A stretch of 36,647 nt of DNA from Dehalococcoidia bacterium. GTDB lineage: Bacteria; Chloroflexota; Dehalococcoidia; Lucifugimonadales; Lucifugimonadaceae. The position numbers were made by a program, and so were the translations under genes. The stretch covers positions 1 to 36,647 of the forward strand of contig PAOY01000020.1 in NCBI GenBank assembly GCA_002710135.1. Direction: 5' to 3'. Of the stretch, positions 27,101 through 36,609 are shown in pieces; positions within the stretch are counted from its first letter, which is position 1, and each line of letters begins with the position of its first letter. Below the pieces are notes generated by a model. That model was not told where the DNA came from, did not search any database, and saw only the letters and a list, made by a program, of their open reading frames with translations.

Positions 27101-28534
27101 CTAAGCATCAAAAGATAGATAGAACTCATATGGATGTGGTCTTAATCTAATAGGGTCCACATCATTTTCACGTTTAAAATCAATCCATGATTTTATAAGA
27201 TCTTCAGTGAAAACTCCTCCTTTGAGCAAGAAGTCATGATCTTCTTCAAGCGCATTTAGTGCTTCTTCTAAACTTCCAGGTACCTGTGGGAGCTTAGCTT
27301 GTTCTTCTAAAGGCAATTCAAATAAATCGTGTTCTAAAGGTTCACCAGGGTCATAACCATTCTCTATACCGTCTAATCCAGCCAATAACATAGCTGAGAA
27401 AGTCAGGTAAGGGTTACAAGTAGGATCAGCAGATCTAAATTCAATTCTTTTAGCAGCTGGGTTTTGGAAATACATTGGAACCCTGCATGCTGCAGATCTA
27501 TTTCTAGCTGAAAGAGCTAAAATAGTTGGAGCTTCGTATCCAGGAGTAAGTCTCTTGTAAGAGTTTGTAGTAGGTGCTGCAAGAGCCATAAGAGCTTTTC
27601 CATGTTTTATTAAACCACCTGTATAATTTAGTCCTAGTTTAGAGAATCCTCCATAACCGTCACCTGCAAACAAAGGCTTCCCGTCTTTCCAAATTGATTG
27701 ATGAGTGTGCATGCCTGTACCATTGTCCTCAAATATAGGTTTTGGCATAAAGGTTGCAACTTTTCCGTGTCTTTTTGCTACATTTTTTACAACATATTTA
27801 TAAGCCATGACATTATCAGCAGTATCAAGCAGAGTATTGTAAACTATATCTATTTCTCCTTGTCCAGCTGTTGCAACTTCGTGATGTTGCTTTTCAACTT
27901 TAATTCCAAATGAGTCTCTCATAATCCGGATCATCTCATTTCTCATTTCTTGTTGAGTATCAACAGGAGATACAGGGAAGTATCCTCCTTTATGCTTAGG
28001 TCTGTGAGCCATATTAGGAGTTTCTCCATCTATCATGTAGGGGTTTCCTGAATTCCATATACCCTCATCTGAATCTACGTAATGCATACTGCTATTTGGA
28101 GAGTAGTCAAATTGAGCTGAATCAAAAACAAAAAATTCAACCTCAGGTCCCCAGAATGAATTGTCTCCAACACCGGTACTCTTTAGATATTCCTCTGCTT
28201 TTTTTGCAATATTTCTAGGATCTTTAGAATATTTATCATCTGATACAGGGTCTTTGATGTCAGCGATTACAGTTACTTGTCCATCAACAAAGGGATCTAT
28301 TTTTACGGTTGATTTATCAGGTACCAATAACATATCTGATTCATCAATACTTTGAAATCCTCTTATGCTTGATCCATCAAAACCTGTGCCTTTAGTGAAA
28401 AGCGCATCATCTACTTCACTTATAGGAACAGATACATGTTGCCAAACACCAGGAAGATCAATAAATTTTATATCTAAAACGTCACATCCACTATCTTTCA
28501 TAAGTTTTAGTGCATCTTTTGATTCATTAGCCAT
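27101..28534 (-). CDS. glnA: Glutamine synthetase type I
   Basis: GTGFDGSSIRGFQSIDESDMLL, WGPEVEFFVFD, MPKPIFEDNGTGMHTHQSIWKDG, NSYKRLTPGYEAP, RSADPTCNPYLTFSAMLLAGLDG. Confidence 0.97.
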   Translation of the reverse strand: MANESKDALKLMKDSGCDVLDIKFIDLPGVWQHVSVPISEVDDALFTKGTGFDGSSIRGFQSIDESDMLLVPDKSTVKIDPFVDGQVTVIADIKDPVSDDKYSKDPRNIAKKAEEYLKSTGVGDNSFWGPEVEFFVFDSAQFDYSPNSSMHYVDSDEGIWNSGNPYMIDGETPNMAHRPKHKGGYFPVSPVDTQQEMRNEMIRIMRDSFGIKVEKQHHEVATAGQGEIDIVYNTLLDTADNVMAYKYVVKNVAKRHGKVATFMPKPIFEDNGTGMHTHQSIWKDGKPLFAGDGYGGFSKLGLNYTGGLIKHGKALMALAAPTTNSYKRLTPGYEAPTILALSARNRSAACRVPMYFQNPAAKRIEFRSADPTCNPYLTFSAMLLAGLDGIENGYDPGEPLEHDLFELPLEEQAKLPQVPGSLEEALNALEEDHDFLLKGGVFTEDLIKSWIDFKRENDVDPIRLRPHPYEFYLSFDA

Positions 28535-28618
28535 GCTAAACTCCTAGTAAAATATTATTAATTTATAATTTTTGTTATTTTATAATAACCATTAGGTGTT
28601 ACAAAACTGTTAATTGAT

Positions 28619-29029
28619 ATGACAAAAGAAAAAAGAATTATTGACTTAGGAAAAGAATATTTAAATAACTGGATTTCTGAAAATCCCGAAAAAAGATTTG
28701 ATCTTGAAGATCTTAAGTTTGAAAATGAAGATTTTTCTGATTGGCGTCTTTCTAAATCATTAATGAATAATTCTAAGTTTATAAACTGTGATTTTTCTGG
28801 ATCAGATCTTTCAGAAATATCTGCAATAAAAGCAGAGTTTATTAATTGTAATTTTAATAAAACAGCTCTCTATAGAGCCAATCTTTCAAGGTCTATAATA
28901 AAACAATCAAATTTTGAAAATTCTTGGCTTTATAGATGTGTTTTTTCTAATGCAATTATAACTGATTGCAATTTTTTTCTTGCTAAAGCACAAAAAGTAA
29001 GATGGCCAGAAGGCTTTCATATTGATTGA
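28619..29029 (+). CDS. Pentapeptide-repeat protein
   Basis: Tandem A(D/N)LxX-like repeats: FINCDFSGSDLSEISAIKAEFINCNFNKTALYRANLSRSIIKQSNFENSWLYRCVFSNAIITDCNF. Confidence 0.8.
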   Translation: MTKEKRIIDLGKEYLNNWISENPEKRFDLEDLKFENEDFSDWRLSKSLMNNSKFINCDFSGSDLSEISAIKAEFINCNFNKTALYRANLSRSIIKQSNFENSWLYRCVFSNAIITDCNFFLAKAQKVRWPEGFHID

Positions 29030-29033
29030 TCTT

Positions 29034-29930
29034 CTATACTTTTCTTCTAACAGTAAAATATGTTCCAATAGTCAGCAAAAAAATAGATAGAAAAAGAGCA
29101 AAACTTAAATTTTCATCTAGTAAAAACCATGAAATAAAAATCCCAATAATTGGTTGAAATAAATTGAAAAAAGTTACTTTTGCTGGCAGATAGCTTCTTA
29201 ATAAATACGTTTGAAGGATTATACCCATACCTGCAATTAATATTCCTTGATAAGCAAGTGAAAGAATTAACTTTAAGGAAATATTTAGGAAAATATTTTC
29301 AAAAAATAGAGCTAAGAATATGCACATAATTGACCCTACTGCTGCTTCAGATAATATGATTTGAGATTGCCCAACTCTCTGAGTTATATTAGATACCCAA
29401 ATTAGTCTAGCACCTAAAAGCATTGCTGAGATTAGCATCAGTATATCTCCAAACAAATACTCGGTAAAACTTTGGTTAATAGAATCCCAAAATAAAACCA
29501 CAACTCCTGAATATGCTGTTATCAGACCAAGGGTCCTAGATAAGTTTAATCTATCATTAGGTGTAAAAAAATGAGAAAAAATTGCAGCCCATAGAGGGAA
29601 TGTAACTATCATAATTATTCCATGACTAGCTAGAGTATATGCTTGCCCGATATTATAAAACCCTATTTGTGCCGCAGGAAAGAGTCCTGCTAATATAATT
29701 GGCACTATATTATTTCTTTTTATCTTTAGGGAATCCTTTTTATAAATCGCCCAAATTAATGCAATTATTCCACCTAATGTGAATCTTAAGAATCCTACCA
29801 TAAATGGGGTAGTATATTTTAAGCTGATTTTTACTGAAGTAGGATTTGCTGACCATAAAAATGCAACAAGTATTGATAAAAAATACCCTTTGTTATCCAG
29901 TTTTTTTCTTACGTCTTTATTTTCCTTCAT
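29034..29930 (-). CDS. EamA/DMT-family transporter (start likely 29930, MKENKD...)
   Basis: LVAFLWSANPTSVKISLKYTTPFMVGFLRFTLGGIIALIW, second EamA half with LFQPIIGIFISWFLLDENLS. Using 29930 removes the overlap with trpF. Confidence 0.85.
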   Translation of the reverse strand: MKENKDVRKKLDNKGYFLSILVAFLWSANPTSVKISLKYTTPFMVGFLRFTLGGIIALIWAIYKKDSLKIKRNNIVPIILAGLFPAAQIGFYNIGQAYTLASHGIIMIVTFPLWAAIFSHFFTPNDRLNLSRTLGLITAYSGVVVLFWDSINQSFTEYLFGDILMLISAMLLGARLIWVSNITQRVGQSQIILSEAAVGSIMCIFLALFFENIFLNISLKLILSLAYQGILIAGMGIILQTYLLRSYLPAKVTFFNLFQPIIGIFISWFLLDENLSFALFLSIFLLTIGTYFTVRRKV

Positions 29931-29931
29931 G

Positions 29932-30573
29932 CTAAACTTTGCTGTGATCAATAAATTTTCTGATTTTATTAAAATCCTTGATTCCGTTTGATTCTACTCC
30001 TGATGACACATCAACGCCCCAAGGTTTGTAAATACTAATAATTTCAGATACGTTAATTGGATTTAACCCCCCAGCAACAAAAATATTTTTTGAAAATAAT
30101 GATGAGTATTTCTTCCAGTTGAAAACTTTTCCTGTACCACCTGAAGATTTTTTTGAATGAGTGTCTAAAATTATATTGTCACAAATAGCTAGGTAGCATT
30201 TTATTTTTGACTCAACATCTTCAACATTATCAGATTCTTTTATATGAATTACTTTAATTGTTTTGGAGTTAATAGCTTTTACATATTCAGTAGATTCTTT
30301 CCCACAGAGTTGAACATAGTCAAGTTTTACCAAATCAATTATTTTATTTACAAGTTTTATATCGTGATCTTGAAATAAGCCTACAAGATTTATTTTTTTT
30401 GAGGATAGTCTCAATTCTTCAGAAATTTTAATTGCTAATTCTTTTTCAATATATCTTTTTGAATTTTCAATAAAATTAATTCCTAAATAATCAATTTTCA
30501 AATTATTTATTTTTTTTAAAATATTTGTATCTTTTATCCCACAAATCTTTACTTTTGTTTCTTTGCTATTCAT
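29932..30573 (-). CDS. trpF: Phosphoribosylanthranilate isomerase
   Basis: VKICGIKDTNIL, YVQLCGKES, LDTHSKKSSGGTGKVFNW, VAGGLNPINVSEII, GVDVSSGVESN-IKD. Confidence 0.93.
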   Translation of the reverse strand: MNSKETKVKICGIKDTNILKKINNLKIDYLGINFIENSKRYIEKELAIKISEELRLSSKKINLVGLFQDHDIKLVNKIIDLVKLDYVQLCGKESTEYVKAINSKTIKVIHIKESDNVEDVESKIKCYLAICDNIILDTHSKKSSGGTGKVFNWKKYSSLFSKNIFVAGGLNPINVSEIISIYKPWGVDVSSGVESNGIKDFNKIRKFIDHSKV

Positions 30574-31351
30574 TTAAGCTTATTTCTTTTATTATTTTTG
30601 ATCGATCTTTCGATCTCATTATTGATTCTCCAACTAACAACCCATTGGCTCCTGAATCAATCATTCTCTTAGCATCTATGGAATTTTTTATTCCACTTTC
30701 TGCAATCTTAAAAATATTACTCGGCACTAATTTTGAAATTTTTTCAAAATTTTTTAGATCTGTATTTAGAGTGTCTAGGTTTCTATTATTTATTCCTAAA
30801 ATTTTAATATCCGTTTGTAGAGCAAAATCTAATTCTTTTCTGTCAAATATTTCTACTATCACACTTAATCCAATTGAGTTTGCAATATTGTAAAATCTAA
30901 TATACTTTTCTTTACTCAATATCCTTGTTATTAGTAATATACAATCAGCTCCTAAACTCTTTGCAAGATATATCTGATATTCATCTATAATAAAATCTTT
31001 TTGTAGAACAGGTATCTTTTTAGGCTTAGAAATTTCTAGGACATTTAAAAGATCATCATTATTTCCCCTAAAAAAATCTTCTTCTGTAAGAACAGAAATT
31101 GCATCTGAGCCTGCTTCTATATACATTTTGGCCTGTTGTTTTGGGTCTAGTTTTTGATCTAGATCTCCGCCTGATGGTGATTGGCGTTTCATCTCCGAAA
31201 TTAATATATTTCTTGAATTTAATATCTCTTCTAGAGGGTAATATTCATTATTATCAGACTTTTTTTTCATTAGCGATTCAAGTGAAAGAGTTTTTTTTTG
31301 ATTATTTACTCTATCCCTTTTCGCAGAGATTATTTTATCTAATATTCCCAT
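30566..31351 (-). CDS. trpC: Indole-3-glycerol-phosphate synthase
   Basis: LISEMKRQSPSGGDL, ISVLTEEDFFRGN, VLQKDFIIDEYQIYLAKSLGADCILLI, LGINNRNLDT, IAESGI, LLVGESIMRS. Confidence 0.95.
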   Translation of the reverse strand: MGILDKIISAKRDRVNNQKKTLSLESLMKKKSDNNEYYPLEEILNSRNILISEMKRQSPSGGDLDQKLDPKQQAKMYIEAGSDAISVLTEEDFFRGNNDDLLNVLEISKPKKIPVLQKDFIIDEYQIYLAKSLGADCILLITRILSKEKYIRFYNIANSIGLSVIVEIFDRKELDFALQTDIKILGINNRNLDTLNTDLKNFEKISKLVPSNIFKIAESGIKNSIDAKRMIDSGANGLLVGESIMRSKDRSKIIKEISLNE

Positions 31352-32370
31352 TAGTATGTGTTTGTTATTTCTTTTAGTTGGCTTAGTTTTTTTAGAGCAT
31401 TTCCATTAAATATATTTTCTTTTGCTTCTTCAATACAATCTTCAAAACTTTTATTTTTATCAGCTAATCTAAGCCCAATAGCAGAATTGATAAGTATTGA
31501 ATTCAAGACAGATTTTTGTTCTAAGCTATCAGCATTTTTTTGCATATTAAAGCAATTTATTATTTTTTGTGCTGATTCCTTTGGTGAATTTACTATGAGA
31601 AATTTGGATTCCCCAACCTTATTGAAATTTAAGACTTTTTCAGAAAAATTATCATTTGAATCATAAATAAATGTATTTTTATCTATTTCTATTTCATCTG
31701 ATCCTGATTCTCCACTAATTGTGATGATTCTTTCTGCTCCTAATTTTTTTCCAGCAGAAGCTATTTTTTTTGCATATTCCTTGTTTGGAGTCCCAATAAT
31801 CTGTTTTTTTACAGAAGCAGGATTGGTAAGTGGACCTAAAAAATTAAAGATTGTTCTTATTCCAATTTCTTTTCTAAGAGGAGCCGCAAATTTCATTGAT
31901 GGATGAAATGACTGAGCAAAAATGAACGTAAGGTCTATTTCATGTAAACAATTCTCTACTTTTTTTGGTTCCAATAATATATTGATTCCAAGCTCTTCCA
32001 ATACATCTGCTGAACCACTATTGCCTGAAGCTGCTCTATTTCCATGTTTAGCAACAGGAACACCACAGGCAGAAATTACTATTGCAGAGGCTGTTGAAAT
32101 ATTGAACCACATCAGTCCACTTCCTCCAGTCCCGCAAACATCTATTGCTTCGTCTTTTCCTTGAATCTTTATTGAATACTCTCTCATAACTGACGCCATT
32201 CCTGCTATTTCGTCTGATGTTTCGCCTTTTATAGATAGAGATGCCATTATTACTCCAAATTGAGAAGGCTGTAAATTCCCAGACATGATTTGATTCATGC
32301 AATAAGCAGATTCTTCAAAGCTAAGATCTTCTTTAGTAGAGACTTTTTTTATGATTTCACTTATACTCAT
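31351..32370 (-). CDS. trpD: Anthranilate phosphoribosyltransferase
   Basis: DVCGTGGSGLMWFNISTASAIVISACGVPVAKHGNRAASGNSGSADVLEELG; IRTIFNFLGPLTNPA. Confidence 0.96.
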   Translation of the reverse strand: MSISEIIKKVSTKEDLSFEESAYCMNQIMSGNLQPSQFGVIMASLSIKGETSDEIAGMASVMREYSIKIQGKDEAIDVCGTGGSGLMWFNISTASAIVISACGVPVAKHGNRAASGNSGSADVLEELGINILLEPKKVENCLHEIDLTFIFAQSFHPSMKFAAPLRKEIGIRTIFNFLGPLTNPASVKKQIIGTPNKEYAKKIASAGKKLGAERIITISGESGSDEIEIDKNTFIYDSNDNFSEKVLNFNKVGESKFLIVNSPKESAQKIINCFNMQKNADSLEQKSVLNSILINSAIGLRLADKNKSFEDCIEEAKENIFNGNALKKLSQLKEITNTY

Positions 32371-32933
32371 TTGATTTTCAGGAAATTACTTAATATTTCT
32401 TTTCCATGCTCTGTTTCTATTGATTCTGGGTGGAACTGAACGCCTTCTAATAATAATTCTTTATGTCCAATTCCTTGAATTATACCCGACTCACTTCTTG
32501 CAGAAATTTCAAATTCACTAGAAAGTGAATTTTCATCAATTACTAAGGAATGATATCTTACAGCCTTGAATGGATTTGGTATGTTTTGAAATATTCCTTT
32601 TTCATCGTGAGTTATTTTTGAAATTTTTCCGTGCATTATTTCATCCGCTTGAATTATATTTGCTCCAAAAGCATTAGCTAAACATTGGTGCCCCAAGCAA
32701 ACTCCTAAAACGGGAATCTTTTTAGAAAAATATTTTATCGCTTCATTTGAAATTCCTGCATTCTCTGGATTAGAAGGCCCAGGAGAAATAACTAAATGAG
32801 AAGGCATAAGTTTCTCAATTTTTTCAGTTGTTGTCTCATCATTTCTAATTACAGATACTTCAACACCAAGTTCAGATAAATACTGAAATAAATTATAAGT
32901 AAAGGAATCATAATTATCTAAAAGAACAATCAT
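32367..32933 (-). CDS. trpG: Anthranilate synthase component II (glutamine amidotransferase)
   Basis: LLDNYDSFTYNLFQYL, VISPGPSNPENAG, PVLGVCLGHQCLA, GVQFHPESIETEHG. Confidence 0.95.
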   Translation of the reverse strand: MIVLLDNYDSFTYNLFQYLSELGVEVSVIRNDETTTEKIEKLMPSHLVISPGPSNPENAGISNEAIKYFSKKIPVLGVCLGHQCLANAFGANIIQADEIMHGKISKITHDEKGIFQNIPNPFKAVRYHSLVIDENSLSSEFEISARSESGIIQGIGHKELLLEGVQFHPESIETEHGKEILSNFLKIK

Positions 32934-34414
32934 TTTAAGTTTCTTTCTGCATCATCAACAGATTTTACTAATGCCATCATTTTGTTTAAAGTCTCTTCAT
33001 ATTCATAATCAACTTTTGAATCTGCGACAATTCCTCCTCCAGCTTGAAGAAATACAGTTTTGTCCTTTAGTATCAATGTTCTTATAGCTATACATGTATC
33101 CATGTTCCCATTAAAGGAGAAATAACCAACCCCTCCTGAGTATGGACCTCTTTGTTCTGGCTCAAGCTCAGAAATCAATTGCATTGCTCTAACTTTAGGA
33201 GCGCCAGAAACTGTTCCTGCAGGGAATGCTGCTCTTAGAACATCAAACTCATCAAATCTACTATCTAAAAAGCCTGTTACGTTTGAAACAATATGCATGA
33301 TATGTGAATATTTTTCTATTTCCATTTTTTGGTTAACATTTACTGTTCCTGGTTTAGAAACTCTTCCAACATCATTTCTTCCTAAGTCCAATAGCATTAA
33401 GTGTTCAGCCAATTCTTTTTCATCAGAAATAAGCTCGTCTGCTATTTTCTCATCTTCTTCTGCATTCTTTCCACGTGGTCTAGTTCCTGCTATTGGATGG
33501 ACTTCAATCTCTTTATTTGTTGATTTAACTAAGAGTTCTGGCGAAGCCCCTAGTATTTCAAAATCCTTAAAATTTAATAGAAACATATATGGAGAGGGAT
33601 TAATTGTTCTAAGGCATCTATATATATCTATTGCGGAAGCATTAGTTTTTTTTGTTAATCTTTGCGAAAAGACTATCTGAATAATTTCTCCTGAGTAAAT
33701 ATTTTCAATACAATTTTCTAAAGCAAGTTTATACTCTTCCTTTGACATATTTTTTTTATATTGATCAATTAATTCTTCTTTCGATCTTTCTTCAGTGTTT
33801 GAAATTCCAGAAATTTTATTATGTTGTTCAGGCACAGGTTTCTTAATTAGATCATAAATTTCCTGTATCTTTTCTAAGGAACTTTCATATGTTTTTTTCA
33901 AATCAATTGAATCATTTACTTCAGCATAATTAACTATAAAAATAGTTTGCTTCACATGATCAAAAACCACTATAGAGTCAGTTAACATAAAAATTGACTC
34001 TGGTACATCTAAGTTAGATTCTTTGTTTTTATGAACACTTTTTTCAAAATAAGAAATTGTCTCATATGAAAGATAGCCAACAGCCCCTCCTGTGAAAATA
34101 GGTAGTTCTTTTATTTCAGGAACTTTATAAGAGTTTATTTCTTTTTTTATTATTTCTAATGGATCAACTTCTCCTAGTTTTTCATTTTTGCCGGTTTTTA
34201 TTATTTTTTTGGGATTAGTTCCTATTATTGAATATCTTGCAAGATTCTCTCCCCCAGTAATTGATTCTAAAAGAAATGAATAGCTGTCTTGAGATAATTT
34301 TAAGTAGATAGATAAAGGAGTATCTAAGTCTGCACGGATTTCTCTGTATATTGGAATCAGGTTATATTCTTTAGATTTTTTAAAAAAGTCTTCGAATTCA
34401 GCTTTATTGCTCAT
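32930..34414 (-). CDS. trpE: Anthranilate synthase component I (ORF opens at 34423; start 34414 MSNKAEF avoids trpS overlap)
   Basis: IPIYREIRADLDTPLSIYLKL, IVFSQRL, PSPYMFLL, GASPELLVK, HPIAGTRPRG, FPAGTVSGAPKVRAMQLI, AGGGIVADS. Confidence 0.95.
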   Translation of the reverse strand: MSNKAEFEDFFKKSKEYNLIPIYREIRADLDTPLSIYLKLSQDSYSFLLESITGGENLARYSIIGTNPKKIIKTGKNEKLGEVDPLEIIKKEINSYKVPEIKELPIFTGGAVGYLSYETISYFEKSVHKNKESNLDVPESIFMLTDSIVVFDHVKQTIFIVNYAEVNDSIDLKKTYESSLEKIQEIYDLIKKPVPEQHNKISGISNTEERSKEELIDQYKKNMSKEEYKLALENCIENIYSGEIIQIVFSQRLTKKTNASAIDIYRCLRTINPSPYMFLLNFKDFEILGASPELLVKSTNKEIEVHPIAGTRPRGKNAEEDEKIADELISDEKELAEHLMLLDLGRNDVGRVSKPGTVNVNQKMEIEKYSHIMHIVSNVTGFLDSRFDEFDVLRAAFPAGTVSGAPKVRAMQLISELEPEQRGPYSGGVGYFSFNGNMDTCIAIRTLILKDKTVFLQAGGGIVADSKVDYEYEETLNKMMALVKSVDDAERNLK

Positions 34415-34416
34415 TT

Positions 34417-35427
34417 TTACCAAATTTTCTTATAAGTTGAGACTTTCATTTTATCACGAACAAGTTTCATAGTTTCATTAGCAGATTTTCGAGCATTTTT
34501 TATACCTTTATCTAAAGCTTCTTCAACTAAATTCATATTTGATTCAAAATATACTCTTTTTTCTCTAATAGGTTCTAAAAAATCATTTAATACATTGGAT
34601 AAATAAGTCTTTATTTCTACATCTCCAATATTTCCCGATCTATATCTAGTTTTGAAATCTTCAACATTTTTATCATCAGTTGTAAATGCATCAAGATATT
34701 GAAAAACAGGATTTCCTTCTACTTTACCTGGTATATCTGCTCTTATCCTATTTGGATCTGTATACATACCTCGTACTTTTTTTTCTACGGATTCTTTGGA
34801 ATCTGACAAAAGAATAACATTTCCTTGGCTTTTACTCATTTTTCCTTTACCATCAGTTCCTGATAATCTGCCTACTTTTCCTATTAATGTTTCTGGTTCG
34901 GGGAATACTTCTCCGTACATCCTATTAAATTTTCTAGCTATTTCTCGTGACATTTCAAGATGAGGAGCTTGGTCTTCTCCAACTGGAACCAAATGAGCTC
35001 TAGGTAGTAAAATATCTGCGATTTGGCTTATAGGATAGTTATAAAAACCTGCACTTCTTCTTTCTACAGGTAGAGAATCAAGCTCTCCTTTTAGAGTTGG
35101 ATTTCTTTCTAGCATTCCTAAAGGTGTTATGAAAGATAATAACATTGCTAATTCTGCATGTTCTGGTACATAGCTTTGAATCACAAAGTTTGATTTTTCT
35201 GGATCTAGTCCAACTGACAGCCAATCTAATGTAACATCAATAACAGAACTTTTTATTAGATCAATTTCATGAAAATGATCACTCAATGCTTGATAATCAG
35301 CTATTAAGAAATTGCATTCATATTCATCTTGTAGATTTATCCAGTTATGAAGAGCTCCTACATAATGACCTAGATGTAAAGCACCTGTTGGTCTTATTCC
35401 AGTTAGGATTCTTTTTTTATTTGCCAT
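34417..35427 (-). CDS. trpS: Tryptophanyl-tRNA synthetase
   Basis: RILTGIRPTGALHLGHYVGAL (HIGH-like), VPVGEDQAPHLEMSREIARKFN, KGKMSKSQGNVILLSD (KMSKS). Confidence 0.96.
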   Translation of the reverse strand: MANKKRILTGIRPTGALHLGHYVGALHNWINLQDEYECNFLIADYQALSDHFHEIDLIKSSVIDVTLDWLSVGLDPEKSNFVIQSYVPEHAELAMLLSFITPLGMLERNPTLKGELDSLPVERRSAGFYNYPISQIADILLPRAHLVPVGEDQAPHLEMSREIARKFNRMYGEVFPEPETLIGKVGRLSGTDGKGKMSKSQGNVILLSDSKESVEKKVRGMYTDPNRIRADIPGKVEGNPVFQYLDAFTTDDKNVEDFKTRYRSGNIGDVEIKTYLSNVLNDFLEPIREKRVYFESNMNLVEEALDKGIKNARKSANETMKLVRDKMKVSTYKKIW

Positions 35428-35446
35428 AATTTTACCTGTTTTATTA

Positions 35447-36382
35447 TTAAGTTAATTGTCTCCAATTATTATCTAATTTTTCATAGACATTCTCATACAG
35501 ATTAATAAGATTTTTATAGCTATCTAGGTTTTTTTTCATATAATTTAGATTTTCCTGAACATGACTGATATTTTTTGATCCAATAATTATTACGTTGATT
35601 TCATCTCTAGCAAGAGCAAAAGCCATGGACATTTCTATAGTATCAACTTCCTCTAGATTTATATCAATCTCTTTAGTCATGCTAATAACACGATCAAAAT
35701 ATTCATCATATGCGCTACCAAAATGTTCATGAGTTTCATTATTAAAATGATTTTTTACTCCTAAAAGTGCTGCATTTCCTATTGGTCTTTTTGTAATTAT
35801 TCCCAAATTTCTTTTCTTTGCTTCACTTAATATGTTTTTTGTTCTAGCTCTTTGATCAGCTATGCTGTAACTAGTTTGCAAAGTATCAAAGAGGTTAGAT
35901 TTTACAGCCCAATCAGCAGCTTCATTATCGCCTGAATATCCCATAAATTTTATTTTCCCTTCTAATTTGCAATCTTGAAGAGCTCTAATTACATCACCCT
36001 GTTCCAGAAGGTGTGTTTCACAAGAATGCAACTGAACTAAATCGATTATTTCAGTTTTTAGATCGACAAGACTATTTTCGACTGAATCTTTCATCTTTTT
36101 ATAGGTCCATTCTGAATCTGGTGAAGTTGTTCTACCTGTTCCTGCTTTAGTTGCAAGAAAGTATTCCTCTCTTCTGTGACCTACAGCGTTACCAACTATT
36201 GATTCACTGTCTAAGTACATTGCTGCTGTATCGAGAAAATTAATACCATTATCTAATGCTGTATTTAAAATTTTTTCAGCAATTTGATAATCTTTATTCC
36301 CCAGCTGAAAACCAACTTGAGCTAGTCCTAAGCCAAGTTTACTTACTTCTACATTTGTTTTTCCAAATATATTATTTTCCAT
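35447..36382 (-). CDS. Aldo/keto reductase
   Basis: LGLGLAQVGFQLG, FLDTAAMYLDSESIVGNAVG, LATKAGTG, IDLVQLHSCE, GIITKRPIGNAALLG, VIIIGSKNISHVQENL. Confidence 0.92.
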   Translation of the reverse strand: MENNIFGKTNVEVSKLGLGLAQVGFQLGNKDYQIAEKILNTALDNGINFLDTAAMYLDSESIVGNAVGHRREEYFLATKAGTGRTTSPDSEWTYKKMKDSVENSLVDLKTEIIDLVQLHSCETHLLEQGDVIRALQDCKLEGKIKFMGYSGDNEAADWAVKSNLFDTLQTSYSIADQRARTKNILSEAKKRNLGIITKRPIGNAALLGVKNHFNNETHEHFGSAYDEYFDRVISMTKEIDINLEEVDTIEMSMAFALARDEINVIIIGSKNISHVQENLNYMKKNLDSYKNLINLYENVYEKLDNNWRQLT

Positions 36383-36396
36383 AACTACTCCTTAAA

Positions 36397-36436
36397 CAAA
36401 ATTGCAAAAAAAACCTTCGTTCTTTTTGCAATTTTG
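36397..36436 (-). terminator. Strong 40-nt hairpin (18-bp stem incl. one G-U, GAAG loop) between the small zinc-ribbon gene and the aldo/keto reductase
   Basis: Minus strand: CAAAATTGCAAAAAGAAC-GAAG-GTTTTTTTTGCAATTTTG; the outer 14 bp are perfectly complementary; no T-tract directly after the stem, so terminator versus structured leader is open. Confidence 0.55.
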
Positions 36437-36465
36437 ACTTTATATAAAAATTATATAAATATAAA

Positions 36466-36609
36466 CTATGAAGCTTTACCAATCTTGAACATCTTAGTTC
36501 CACACTTAGGGCATACCCCTTGTGTTGCTGGTCTACCATTTTTCATAGTTATTTGTTGGGGATTACTCATATTTTGCTTCCCCTTGCATTTCATGCAATA
36601 CGCTTCCAT
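36466..36609 (-). CDS. Small zinc-ribbon protein (47 aa; DUF5679-like)
   Basis: Minus-strand ATG preceded by GGAGG: MEAYCMKCKGKQNMSNPQQITMKNGRPATQGVCPKCGTKMFKIGKAS*; two CxxC knuckles (CMKC, CPKC). Below the ORF-track length cutoff. Confidence 0.85.
   Translation of the reverse strand: MEAYCMKCKGKQNMSNPQQITMKNGRPATQGVCPKCGTKMFKIGKAS

Noticed and set aside
30525-32302. Several plus- and minus-strand ORFs inside trpC/trpD (for example 30525-30893, 31099-31377, 31358-31666, 32048-32302)
   Set aside because: Shadow ORFs of highly conserved trp genes; no homology-like motifs.
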